Assembly (NCBI GenBank): GCA_002335385.1
Contig: DCVK01000008.1
Location: 1 to 64,000, forward strand
Origin: Candidatus Aminicenantes bacterium UBA2190
Lineage (GTDB): Bacteria; Acidobacteriota; Aminicenantia; UBA2199
Length of the DNA stretch: 64,000 nucleotides
Reading direction: 5' to 3'
Shown: positions 48,476-56,632 of the stretch, in pieces
How the letters are laid out: each line of letters begins with the position of its first letter
How positions within the stretch are numbered: the stretch's first letter is position 1
The notes under the pieces: generated by a model
Seen by the model: the letters and a program-made list of their open reading frames with translations, nothing else
What the model was told of the DNA's origin: nothing
The model's database searches: none
Made by a program: the position numbers and the translations under genes

Positions 48476-49015
48476 ATGAAAAAAGTTTTGCTGATATCGG
48501 CCATCATCCTCGCCCTTGTCTTCGTTGCCGCTGCCTGCGGGAAGAAGGAGGCTACGCCCCCGGAAGCTGCCCAGGGCCCCGCAGCCGCCTCGCCCGCTAT
48601 GCCGGCAGCGGCGGTCGATCCGGCCGAAAACCTCGGGCAAAAGATCGGCTCCTCCTACATCGAGACGCTGAAGCAGATCGTCGCCATGCTCAACGACAAG
48701 CTGCCGGCGGCCGATGCCAAGGCCATGCTGACCGACATGAAGAACTGGACCATCGAGCTGATGGTCGACCTGGGCAGGGAGCGCGAGGCGCTGCCGGAGG
48801 CCGGCCGGGCGACGGTCGACCGCGTATTGAGCCGGCGCATCATGGAGGTCCCGGCCGACCTTTTCAGGGAATACCAGGCCGGGCAGATGCACTACAAGGA
48901 CGACCGCGAACTGTTCCAGCTGATCGCCGACTTCAACATCATCACCCAGTACGCCAATTTCGACCTATTGAAAAAGCAATTGCCCAAAGAGGCCAAGAGG
49001 CTGGGGATTCAATAA
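48476..49015 (+). CDS. Putative lipoprotein of unknown function
   Basis: A 179-residue protein with lipobox at AAAC (Cys21: MKKVLLISAIILALVFVAAA then CGKK), a Pro/Ala-rich linker (residues 25-55) and a helical C-terminal domain (SSYIETLKQIVAMLNDKLPA; ADAKAMLTDMKNWTIELMVD). A GGAGG ribosome site precedes ATG 48476. It is monocistronic. No family is recognised; membrane-anchored helical lipoproteins of this type are common in Acidobacteriota-like genomes, from memory. Confidence 0.75.
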   Translation: MKKVLLISAIILALVFVAAACGKKEATPPEAAQGPAAASPAMPAAAVDPAENLGQKIGSSYIETLKQIVAMLNDKLPAADAKAMLTDMKNWTIELMVDLGREREALPEAGRATVDRVLSRRIMEVPADLFREYQAGQMHYKDDRELFQLIADFNIITQYANFDLLKKQLPKEAKRLGIQ

Positions 49016-49057
49016 CTCGGCGCAGGGCGGACAACGGACGGCAAGAAATAGGACTAG

Positions 49058-49188
49058 GTTCGATGTTCGGCGTTCGAAGTTCGAAGTTGAAGAAAACAAG
49101 GCAAAAGTAAAACATGAAACGTAAAGCGAAATAGTTCGCGTTCTTACGTTTACCGTGCACCGTAAACCGTATACCGTTCACCGAGAAC
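49058..49188. repeat. Triple heptamer-periodic array (GTTCGAA, GTAAAAC, CGTTTAC)
   Basis: Block 1 49058-49092: GTTCGAT, GTTCGGC, GTTCGAA, GTTCGAA, GTTGAAG. Block 2 49100-49134: GGCAAAA, GTAAAAC, ATGAAAC, GTAAAGC, GAAATAG. Block 3 49147-49188: CGTTTAC, CGTGCAC, CGTAAAC, CGTATAC, CGTTCAC, CGAGAAC. All have period 7; the words differ. Confidence 0.8.
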
Positions 49189-49209
49189 TGAAAGTTCTTC
49201 GCCGCCCGC

Positions 49210-49641
49210 CTAGCCAATGACTCCGAGCATGAAGACCATCACGAACAGGGCCACGGTCTCGATCAGGCCCAGCACCATGATGTAGTTGCCGAAGCCCTTG
49301 CCGGTCTCGGCCAGCGCGTCGGCGGCGCAGGCGCCGGCCCGGCCCTGCAGCCAGGCCGAGAAGCCCATGGCGATGCCGCCGAACACGCCCACGCCCAGCA
49401 GCAGCCCGGGATCGATCTTGCCGGCCGCGGCCTTCAGCGCGTTCATCAGGATGAAGCCGTAGATCGTCTGCGTCAGCGGCGCGCCGACGAAGGCCACCAG
49501 CATGAAGGGGGCGGGCTTGTTGAGGGCGAAGCATTTTTTCCAGGCGCCGACCGCGGCCATGCCGGCGGCTCCGGCCCCCAGGGCCGAGCCGATGGCGGCG
49601 AAGGCCAGGGCCGCGCCGATGCCGATCAAGCTGAAGTTCAT
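49210..49641 (-). CDS. atpK: V-type ATPase membrane rotor subunit K
   Basis: A 143-residue proteolipid with four membrane helices (two hairpins). The ion carboxylate is E128 in LIETVALFVMVFM. The first hairpin has T57, Q58 and Y61 (APLTQTIYGF), and Q99 (WLQGRAGACA) is present. Those positions match the sodium ligands of Enterococcus hirae NtpK (T64, Q65, Y68, Q110, E139), so sodium coupling is predicted. Length equals NtpK-type subunits. It is last in the operon, 3 bases after subunit I. Confidence 0.93.
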   Translation of the reverse strand: MNFSLIGIGAALAFAAIGSALGAGAAGMAAVGAWKKCFALNKPAPFMLVAFVGAPLTQTIYGFILMNALKAAAGKIDPGLLLGVGVFGGIAMGFSAWLQGRAGACAADALAETGKGFGNYIMVLGLIETVALFVMVFMLGVIG

Positions 49642-49644
49642 GGT

Positions 49645-51456
49645 TCACTCCTTAAATGGTTTGTATGGCCGGCCGGTCCACTCCATGCCCATGTGGCCGG
49701 AAAATTCCAGCATGTTCAGGCGCACGCCGTGGACGATGACGGAGAGGGCCCCCATGGCCAGGTTCAATGAATGCCCGAGTATCAGTACGAACGAAGCCAG
49801 GATGACGCCGAGCACGCCGTCGGCCATGCCGGCGGCCATGCCGTTGAAGCTCTTGGCGATCTCGACGGTGGCCAGGCCGACGGCGAACAGGCGGATATAG
49901 GAGATGATGTCGGAGAAGGCGCTGATGCCGTTCAGGAAGGTGGTCATCAGGTTGGCCAGGCCCATGGCGACGCCGGGAAAGAAGCGCCCCCGCTGCTGCG
50001 AGAACACGATGATCACGACCAGCCCGGCCGCCATCATCCAGGCGGCATAGGCGGGAACCGGGAAACGCTCGCTGCTGAGGACCAGGCTCAGCACCAGGTG
50101 GTAGAGGCCCAGCACCAGCGAGAGCCAGCCCAGCTGGGCCAGCGAGCGGATGAAGGGCTTCTTCCCGGCCTGGCGGATGAAATTCCACGCGTGGGCGATG
50201 GAGATCTGGATCGTGCCGGCGACGAAGCAGATGATCTTGATGGTCTCGCTGCTGCTCGGGTCGAAGGAGGCGATGGCCGGGACGGTCATCCAGGAGAACC
50301 AGGGCAGCGCGGCCAGGGTGGCGGAGCCGAACCAGGTGCCGGTCAGCGCCCCCCAGGCCACGGTGCAGGTGCTCATCAGCATCATCAGCCACATCGTCTT
50401 GGCTGGCGGCTGCCCCCGGCGGCGCTGGCGGCGCATGAAGAACAGGGTCCCCAGCAGCAGCACCAGGCCGTAGCCGGCGTCGCCGATGATCACGGCGAAA
50501 AAGAAGGCGAAAAAGACCAGGAAAAAGAAGCTGATATCGAATTCGCGATAGCCGGGGACCGTGCCCAGCAGCTGGAACACCGGGCGGATGATGTCGATCC
50601 AGCGCCGGTTGCGGACGATCGTCGGTACGTCGTCGTCGGCGCCGGGATCGCGGAGCAGGAGCGCCCAGCCGTTGCGGCGGCAGAATTCCTTCAGCTCCGC
50701 GGCCTGCCCGGCAGGCAGAAAGCCGGCCAGGTAGGAGAGCGCCTCGGTGTGGCCCATGGCCGCCGCCGCTTCGGCCATCTCGATCTCGCGGCCCGCCGCC
50801 CGCAGGGCGCGTTCCAGGCCGGCCGCTTCCTTGCCCATTTCGTCCAGCTCGCGGAGCAGCCGCTCGCGGGCGGAGCGTTTTTCCGCCTGCAGTTCCTCCA
50901 GCTCGGCGGCGCCGCGGCGCGGCGGCTCGAGGGGCTTGAACTCGCAAGCGCAGGGCGCGCCCGCGGCGATGACCAGGGCGACCCACAGCAGCGTCTTGCC
51001 GCGGCGGACGACGAAAACGCCGTGCCCGGGGGGGAGCCGGCCCAGCTGCCCGGGCGGGACCTCGAAAAAGTGCACCTCGTAGCCCTGGCCGCGGATGGCC
51101 AGCAGGTCGGGGAGCGATACGCCCTGCCAGTCGCGCAGGCGCAGCGCCTCCTTTTCCAGGCCGGCGATCTCCTCGTCGAGAACGCGGCCGGCTTCCCGCC
51201 TGGCCAGGATGGAGCGGGCCGTCTCCAGGGCGGCCTCCATGCCGCCTTCAGGCCGGTCATCACGTTCGGGCCGGGAAGCGACCGCGGCGAGCGCTTTCGC
51301 GAGCAGGTCCCGCTTTTCCCGCCAATCCTGGGCCGAGGGCACCTGGGCGGGCACGGCGCTCAGGTGCAGCAGTCCCAGCTTGCGGAGCTTGCGCAGTGCC
51401 TCCTGCCTTTCGCCCTGGCGGGTGATCACCGTGGCCTTCTTCATGGAGACGATCAT
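49645..51456 (-). CDS. atpI: V-type ATPase subunit I (a-like)
   Basis: A 603-residue subunit. The N-terminal cytoplasmic half includes a coiled coil (EELQAEKRSARERLLRELDE). The C-terminal half has about seven membrane helices, starting FDISFFFLVFFAFFFAVIIG (about residue 310). A candidate for the essential Arg of the ion half-channel lies in SDIISYIRLFAVGLATVEI. It starts with an ATGA overlap with subunit D. The family is NtpI/AtpI. Confidence 0.94.
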   Translation of the reverse strand: MIVSMKKATVITRQGERQEALRKLRKLGLLHLSAVPAQVPSAQDWREKRDLLAKALAAVASRPERDDRPEGGMEAALETARSILARREAGRVLDEEIAGLEKEALRLRDWQGVSLPDLLAIRGQGYEVHFFEVPPGQLGRLPPGHGVFVVRRGKTLLWVALVIAAGAPCACEFKPLEPPRRGAAELEELQAEKRSARERLLRELDEMGKEAAGLERALRAAGREIEMAEAAAAMGHTEALSYLAGFLPAGQAAELKEFCRRNGWALLLRDPGADDDVPTIVRNRRWIDIIRPVFQLLGTVPGYREFDISFFFLVFFAFFFAVIIGDAGYGLVLLLGTLFFMRRQRRRGQPPAKTMWLMMLMSTCTVAWGALTGTWFGSATLAALPWFSWMTVPAIASFDPSSSETIKIICFVAGTIQISIAHAWNFIRQAGKKPFIRSLAQLGWLSLVLGLYHLVLSLVLSSERFPVPAYAAWMMAAGLVVIIVFSQQRGRFFPGVAMGLANLMTTFLNGISAFSDIISYIRLFAVGLATVEIAKSFNGMAAGMADGVLGVILASFVLILGHSLNLAMGALSVIVHGVRLNMLEFSGHMGMEWTGRPYKPFKE

Positions 51457-52058
51457 GATGCTTCCAGCCTGTCCAGCAGGTTGTTCTTGGCGATCTTGCC
51501 CCGGACCACGGCGGCGGTCTGCTGGTCGCCGAGGTAGATGTGGATCCTGCGGATGCTTTCCAGCGCCTGGGGGATCTTGACCTTTTCAAAAAGGTTCACC
51601 CGCTGGCTGGTCACCCGCAGTTCGGCCGCCAGCAGGGCGACCTGCCGGCGTAGAAAACCGATCTCGACCTCGAGCCGGACCAGGCCGGCCAGCAGGGCCA
51701 GGGCGGCGTCGACCCAGGGCGGCGTCAGGAACAGGTCGTGGCCGCGGGTGGCGAACTCCATGGATTTGAATACAGGGATCTCCACGCCGGCGACGTTGGC
51801 CGGCTCGATCTCGACGCCCCGGACCGTCAGCCAATCCTGGAAGGGGAAACTCTCGGCGAACAGCTCCAGCCAGGGACCGGCGCCGGTGAGCGTTTCATCG
51901 CGCCGGCGGGTTTTCTCCTCCAGGCGGCCCTCCACCTGGCGGATGACCATCTGCAGCTGCTGCTTCTTGAGGATCAGGGTCGGCAGGTAGCGCCGGAAGC
52001 GCTTGAGGGCGTCCTTCTGCCGCTTCAGCTCGCTCTTGGTCAGCTTCACCGCGGGCAT
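51453..52058 (-). CDS. atpD: V-type ATPase subunit D
   Basis: A 201-residue central-shaft subunit, mostly helical (KLTKSELKRQKDALKRFRRY at the start; RVNLFEKVKIPQALESIRRI near the end, typical of V-ATPase D). It links the catalytic A3B3 ring to the membrane rotor. Subunit B ends 2 bases upstream and subunit I overlaps its end by four bases. Confidence 0.93.
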   Translation of the reverse strand: MPAVKLTKSELKRQKDALKRFRRYLPTLILKKQQLQMVIRQVEGRLEEKTRRRDETLTGAGPWLELFAESFPFQDWLTVRGVEIEPANVAGVEIPVFKSMEFATRGHDLFLTPPWVDAALALLAGLVRLEVEIGFLRRQVALLAAELRVTSQRVNLFEKVKIPQALESIRRIHIYLGDQQTAAVVRGKIAKNNLLDRLEAS

Positions 52059-52060
52059 GC

Positions 52061-53371
52061 TCAGTCGGCGCCGCCCTCCCGCGAGGGCCAGTATTTGCGG
52101 AGCAGTTCGCTGCGCAGCCGCGTCTCCTCAGGGGAGAAGCAGGAGGCGAGGATGCGCCAACCGTTGTCCAGGGCGGCTTCCAGCGGGATGTTCACCGAGA
52201 GGTCCATCATCTCGCGCTCGAAGATCACGCCGTATTTCAGCAGCTTCCGGTCCCAGTCGGTCATTTTGAAGCCCATGGCCTTTTTTTCCAGCGACTCCTT
52301 GAAGGCGGCATAGAGGGTGATCATGCTGTCCATCAGGGCGCGATGGTCGGCGCGCGTCTTGCTGTTGACCAGCTGCTTGAGCCGCGAGAGCGAGCCGAAG
52401 GGTTCGATGCGGCCGTTCTTCAGGTAATACTGCCCCTCGGTGATATAGCCGGTGTTGTCCGGCACCGGGTGGGTGACGTCGTCGCCGGGCATGGTGGTGA
52501 CGCCCAGGATGGTGATCGATCCCGCCCCGGAAAAGTCGACCGCCTTCTCGTAGCGCGCGGCCAGCTGGCTGTACAGGTCGCCGGGATAGCCGCGGTTGGA
52601 CGGCACCTGCTCCATGGTGATGGCGATCTCCTTGAGGGCGTCGGCGAAATTGGTCATGTCGCTCAGCAGGACCAGCACTTTCCTGCCCTGCAGGGCGAAG
52701 CCCTCGGCGACGGCCAGGGCGATGTCGGGCACGAGCAGGCATTCGACGATGGGGTCGGAGGCGGTGTGGACGAAGAAGACGGTGCGGTTCAGGGCGCCGC
52801 CCTTCTCCAGGGTCTCCCGGAAATAAAGGTAGTCGTCGTGCTTGAGACCCATGCCGCCCAGGATGATCAGGTCGACCTCGGCCTGCAGGGCGATGCGCGC
52901 CAGCAGGGGATTGTAGGGCTCGCCCGACACCGAGAAGACGGGAAGTTTCTGCGACTCCACCAGGGAGTTGAACAGGTCGATCATGGGGATGTTGGTGCGG
53001 ATCATGTTCCGGGGAATGATGCGCTGGGCCGGGTTGACGGCCGGGCCGCCGATCTCAATCATGTTCTCGTCCAGCTCCGGCCCCCGGTCGCGGGGCCTGC
53101 CGCTGCCGTCGAAGATGCGCCCGAGCAGGTCGGCGGAGAAGGAGACGCGCATGGGGTGGCCGAGAAAGCGCACCCGGTCGCCGGTCGATATGCCGCGGCT
53201 GCCGGCGAACACCTGCAGCGAAACCTTCTGCTCGTAGAGGCGGATGACCTCGGCCAGGGACGATCCGTGGGCGGATCTGACCACGGCCAGCTCGCCGTTG
53301 CGCACGCCGCCGGCATGGACGGTGATGACGTTGCCGGCGATGGCCTCAATCCGGCTGTATATCTTTTTCAT
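52061..53371 (-). CDS. atpB: V-type ATPase subunit B (non-catalytic)
   Basis: A 436-residue subunit with the typical YSRIEAIAGNVITVHAGGVR start, PRNMIRTNIPMIDLFNSLVE, LPVFSVSGEPYNPLLARIAL, and GYPGDLYSQLAARYEKAVDF. It has no intact Walker A, as expected for B. ATG 53371 overlaps the subunit A stop by four bases. Confidence 0.96.
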   Translation of the reverse strand: MKKIYSRIEAIAGNVITVHAGGVRNGELAVVRSAHGSSLAEVIRLYEQKVSLQVFAGSRGISTGDRVRFLGHPMRVSFSADLLGRIFDGSGRPRDRGPELDENMIEIGGPAVNPAQRIIPRNMIRTNIPMIDLFNSLVESQKLPVFSVSGEPYNPLLARIALQAEVDLIILGGMGLKHDDYLYFRETLEKGGALNRTVFFVHTASDPIVECLLVPDIALAVAEGFALQGRKVLVLLSDMTNFADALKEIAITMEQVPSNRGYPGDLYSQLAARYEKAVDFSGAGSITILGVTTMPGDDVTHPVPDNTGYITEGQYYLKNGRIEPFGSLSRLKQLVNSKTRADHRALMDSMITLYAAFKESLEKKAMGFKMTDWDRKLLKYGVIFEREMMDLSVNIPLEAALDNGWRILASCFSPEETRLRSELLRKYWPSREGGAD

Positions 53372-55155
53372 GATGGGTTCCCTTCCGACTCGCCGCCGAG
53401 TTGCTTCAGTATCCGGCCCCCTTCCTCGTCCTCCCCGCTGCGCTTCGTTTCCAGGAAGGCCCTGATCTCGTCCTCGTAGCGGGTGAAATCGTCGCTTCGC
53501 CACGGCGAGCCGTTGTAGTCGAGGAACTTCTGGCGCAGCTGGTTGAAGAAGAAGCGGGCCATTTCCTTGGTGTGGAAATCGAAGCGGGAGATCAGGACCG
53601 TGAAGAGCAGGCGGAAGACGTGGCGCTGGCGCTCGGTGGGAACGGCGGCGTCGACGGGGTCGTAGGAGTCCTGCTGCAGGTAGACCGAATCGATGAACTC
53701 GCTCTTGAGGTACAGCTCGTAGTCCTCCAGCGAGGTGCCCTCCTCGCCGACCACCTTCATCATCTGGCTGGCCTCGTTGCCGCGGAAGAGGATGTCGCGG
53801 GCATACTCGGTCCCCGCCGCGTGAATGAGCCCGGGGTACTTGCTCCAGCTTTCCAGGGGATGGATGGCCGGGTACTTGCGGGCGTCCGAACGCTCGCGGG
53901 AAAGGCCGTGGAAGGCTCCGACCACCTTCAGCGTCGACTGGGTCACCGGCTCGTCGAAGTTGCCGCCGGCGGGGCTGACCGTGCCGCCGATGGTGATCGA
54001 CCCGGTGCCTTTGTCGCGCAGGCGTACCAGGCCGGCCCGCTCGTAGAAGGCGGCGATGACCGACTCCAGGTAGGCGGGGAATGCCTCCTCGCCGGGGATC
54101 TCTTCCAGGCGCCCCGACATCTCGCGCAGGGCCTGGGCCCAGCGGGACGTGGAGTCGGCCAGCAGCAGGATGTGCAGCCCCATCTGGCGGTAGTACTCGG
54201 CCAGGGTGATGGCGGTGTAGACCGATGCCTCGCGGGCGGCGACCGGCATGGAGCTGGTGTTGCAGATGATAATGGTGCGCTCCATCAGCATGCGGCCGGT
54301 CCGGGGGTCGGCCAGCTTGGGAAATTCCCGCAGCGTCTCGACGACCTCGCCGGCCCGCTCGCCGCAGGCGGCGATGATGACGATGTCGACATCGGCGTTG
54401 CGGCTGGTCACCTGCTGCAGGACGGTCTTGCCGGCCCCGAACGGGCCGGGGATGCAGTAGGTGCCCCCGCGGGCGATGGGGATGAAGGTGTCGATGATGC
54501 GGATCTGGGTGACCAGCGGCTCGATGGGCCGCAGGCGCTCGCGGTAGCAGGTGACCGGGCGCTTGACCGGCCAGGTGAAGGTCATGGTGACCGGGAAACG
54601 GTTCCCTTTTTCATCGCTGAGCTCGGCGATGGTGTCGAGGATGCGGTAGGAGCCGGCCGGGACGATGCGCTCGACCCGCAGGGGTTCGCGGAACTGGAAC
54701 GGGACCATGATGCGGTGGCTGAAAATGCCCTCGGGGACGGTCCCCAGCGCGTCGCCGGCCGTGACCGTGTCGCCGGGTTTGGCCGCCGGGGTGAAAGGCC
54801 ACTCCTTTTTCTCGTCGAGGGGGCTGAGATAGACGCCGCGCTCGAGAAAGAAGCCGCACTGGGCGGCCAGTTCCGGCAGTGGGTTCTGCAGGCCGTCGTA
54901 AACCTGCGCCAGCAGGCCGGGACCCAGGCGCACGGAGAGCAGCTCCGCCGTGAACTCGACCTCGTCGCCGACGCCGATGCCCCGCGACATCTCGAAGACC
55001 TGCATCTCGGCCAGGCGGCCGCGGATGCGGATGACCTCCGACTTGAGCTTTTTCCCGGCACAGGACACGTAGGCGACCTCGTTCATGGTGACATCGCCCG
55101 CCACCTCGACGGTGACCATGTTGCCGTTGATGCCGACGACCCTTCCTTTCGTCAT
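53368..55155 (-). CDS. atpA: V-type ATPase catalytic subunit A
   Basis: A 595-residue ATPase with Walker A GPFGAGKTVLQQVT, IIAACGERAGEVVETLREFP, ADSTSRWAQALREMSGRLEE and the characteristic non-homologous region before the P-loop. ATG 55155 is chosen as it follows the DUF2764 stop by one base and begins MTKGRVVGINGNMVTVEVAG. Length matches bacterial V-type A subunits. Confidence 0.97.
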   Translation of the reverse strand: MTKGRVVGINGNMVTVEVAGDVTMNEVAYVSCAGKKLKSEVIRIRGRLAEMQVFEMSRGIGVGDEVEFTAELLSVRLGPGLLAQVYDGLQNPLPELAAQCGFFLERGVYLSPLDEKKEWPFTPAAKPGDTVTAGDALGTVPEGIFSHRIMVPFQFREPLRVERIVPAGSYRILDTIAELSDEKGNRFPVTMTFTWPVKRPVTCYRERLRPIEPLVTQIRIIDTFIPIARGGTYCIPGPFGAGKTVLQQVTSRNADVDIVIIAACGERAGEVVETLREFPKLADPRTGRMLMERTIIICNTSSMPVAAREASVYTAITLAEYYRQMGLHILLLADSTSRWAQALREMSGRLEEIPGEEAFPAYLESVIAAFYERAGLVRLRDKGTGSITIGGTVSPAGGNFDEPVTQSTLKVVGAFHGLSRERSDARKYPAIHPLESWSKYPGLIHAAGTEYARDILFRGNEASQMMKVVGEEGTSLEDYELYLKSEFIDSVYLQQDSYDPVDAAVPTERQRHVFRLLFTVLISRFDFHTKEMARFFFNQLRQKFLDYNGSPWRSDDFTRYEDEIRAFLETKRSGEDEEGGRILKQLGGESEGNPS

Positions 55156-55156
55156 T

Positions 55157-55738
55157 TCATGTCTCCATGTCCAGCCGCGGCAAGACGACGTTCGTCCAGG
55201 CGGCCGCGCCATCCAGGATGCGGCTGAACTCGCTCGTGAACGCCTTGCGGCCGGGCTCGGGCTGGAAGCGCTGCCGGCGCTCCAGGAGCAGAAGCTTCAG
55301 GCGATAGACGACCAGGCGCCCCAGGCCGAACTGCGTTCCCGCCTCGAGCTCATCGAGACGGGACCAGCGCCTGCGGTCGAGGGCGGCCTCGACCTCCCCG
55401 GGGGTGCCGGCGCCCAGCGCTTCCCGGGCGAGGGCGGTCAGGCCGGCGACGAACGGCGCCACGCGCAGGAAAGGCGCCGGGTCCAGGCCCAGCTGCTGGC
55501 CGCGCAGCACGGCCAGTTCATCGCGCAGGGCCGTTTCCCATGACGCATATTCCTTCCAAACGGCGGGGTCCCCGGGCAGGAACTCGAGTGCAGCCAGGGA
55601 GATGCGCGTGAGCAGGGCGTGGTCTGCCGCCGCCGCCTGCTCGCGGCAAAGCTCCAGGAAGGCCGGGCTGGGCAGCGGCGGGGGATCGTCGCTGCGCAGC
55701 ATGGGCAGCGACGCCACGAGGTAGTAATACTGCGTCAA
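55157..55738 (-). CDS. DUF2764 family protein in the V-type ATPase operon
   Basis: A 193-residue soluble protein with TQYYYLVASLPMLRSDDPPP at the N-terminus, the family's signature, then LPSPAFLELCREQAAAADHA and a helical remainder. DUF2764 genes occur between subunits E and A of bacterial V-type operons such as those of Chlamydiae, spirochaetes and Bacteroidota. It may act like subunit C, which is otherwise absent here. That functional link is inferred from position and helical character. Confidence 0.85.
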   Translation of the reverse strand: MTQYYYLVASLPMLRSDDPPPLPSPAFLELCREQAAAADHALLTRISLAALEFLPGDPAVWKEYASWETALRDELAVLRGQQLGLDPAPFLRVAPFVAGLTALAREALGAGTPGEVEAALDRRRWSRLDELEAGTQFGLGRLVVYRLKLLLLERRQRFQPEPGRKAFTSEFSRILDGAAAWTNVVLPRLDMET

Positions 55739-55739
55739 C

Positions 55740-56375
55740 TTACTCGTCCTGCTTCAGGGCGTCGGCGACGATGCCGGCCATGACCGGGTTGAGAGAAACG
55801 GAGAGGTTCTCGGCGATGCTGGCGGCGGAAAAATCGTAATAGGCGTGCCCGTCCTTTTCCGACACGCGGAAACCGTCGGCCACGTCGGCAGAGGCCTTGA
55901 TCTCGATGCCGGCGGCGATCTTGCCGGCCAGGGCCTGGCGCAGGGCCTTCGCCATGGATTCGAAGCGCTCTTTGGGCAGCAGGAGCTCGATCTGGTCCTG
56001 CTGCCCGGGGGTCCAATTGGCGATCAAGGCGGCGATGGCCTCAGTGATCTCCTTGTCCCCGAGCGCCTTCCCGGTCTTCTCCTTCAGGAGCGCGGCGAAC
56101 AGGGCCTCGAGCTGCTTGCGGACCTTCAGCATCAGGTCCCTGGCCGCCTGCTGCAGCGACTCGCGGCCGGCGTGCTCCAGCCGCTCCTGCTCGCGCCGCG
56201 CTCCGGCCAGCAGCGCGTCGGCCTGGGCGCGGGCAGCGGACACGAGCTCTTCGGCCCGCGCCCGGGCCTGCTTCAGCAGCGACTCGCTCTCCTGGCGGGC
56301 CTTGTCCACGCCCTCGCGCTGGATGGTATCGATCAATTCCCTCAATTGCACATCGGGTATCTCTTTGGCTTCCAT
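55740..56375 (-). CDS. atpE: V-type ATPase subunit E
   Basis: A 211-residue peripheral-stalk subunit. The N-terminal half is a long helix rich in Ala, Glu and Arg (QESESLLKQARARAEELVSA; RAQADALLAGARREQERLEH), followed by a C-terminal globular part (ALIANWTPGQQDQIELLLPK). First gene of E-DUF2764-A-B-D-I-K, with its ATG 6 bases from the promoter -10 box. Confidence 0.92.
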   Translation of the reverse strand: MEAKEIPDVQLRELIDTIQREGVDKARQESESLLKQARARAEELVSAARAQADALLAGARREQERLEHAGRESLQQAARDLMLKVRKQLEALFAALLKEKTGKALGDKEITEAIAALIANWTPGQQDQIELLLPKERFESMAKALRQALAGKIAAGIEIKASADVADGFRVSEKDGHAYYDFSAASIAENLSVSLNPVMAGIVADALKQDE

Positions 56376-56381
56376 GACCCG

Positions 56382-56410
56382 ATTTTAGGGGATGTGGCGC
56401 TGACTGTCAA
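56382..56410 (-). promoter_or_regulatory. Promoter of the V-type ATPase operon
   Basis: Minus strand perfect TTGACA (56405-56410), 17-nt spacer, TAAAAT (56382-56387). The ATG of subunit E starts 6 nt downstream, predicting a leaderless transcript. Confidence 0.75.
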
Positions 56411-56441
56411 CCCGGAATGAGGTTATAAAAGACGGGACTCT

Positions 56442-56625
56442 GTGACGCGTAACGCGTGACGCGTGACACGAAAAGAAGCAGACAGAAAATTCCAGCACCA
56501 ATGATCCAATGGTATAAACAAGGAGAGCAAAGACTATGTGATTCGTAATACAGATAAGTTTTTGTGTCATTGTTTTAGTCATTTAGTGCTGCTACATGTT
56601 ACGCGTCACGCGTTACGCGTCACGA
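56442..56625. repeat. Heptamer-periodic inverted repeat (GTGACGC-type) with perfect 23-bp arms
   Basis: The left arm 56442-56469: GTGACGC, GTAACGC, GTGACGC, GTGACAC. The right arm 56598-56625: GTTACGC, GTCACGC, GTTACGC, GTCACGA. Together they contain a perfect 23-nt inverted match, about 130 nt apart with AT-rich interior. Between the V-ATPase operon and the Fe-S oxidoreductase gene. Confidence 0.85.
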
Positions 56626-56632
56626 AGGCATA

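Noticed and set aside
48239..48892. Upstream extension of the acyl-CoA synthetase frame
   Set aside because: It covers the repeat region and is antisense to the lipoprotein gene; AAGGAG and homology support ATG 48238.
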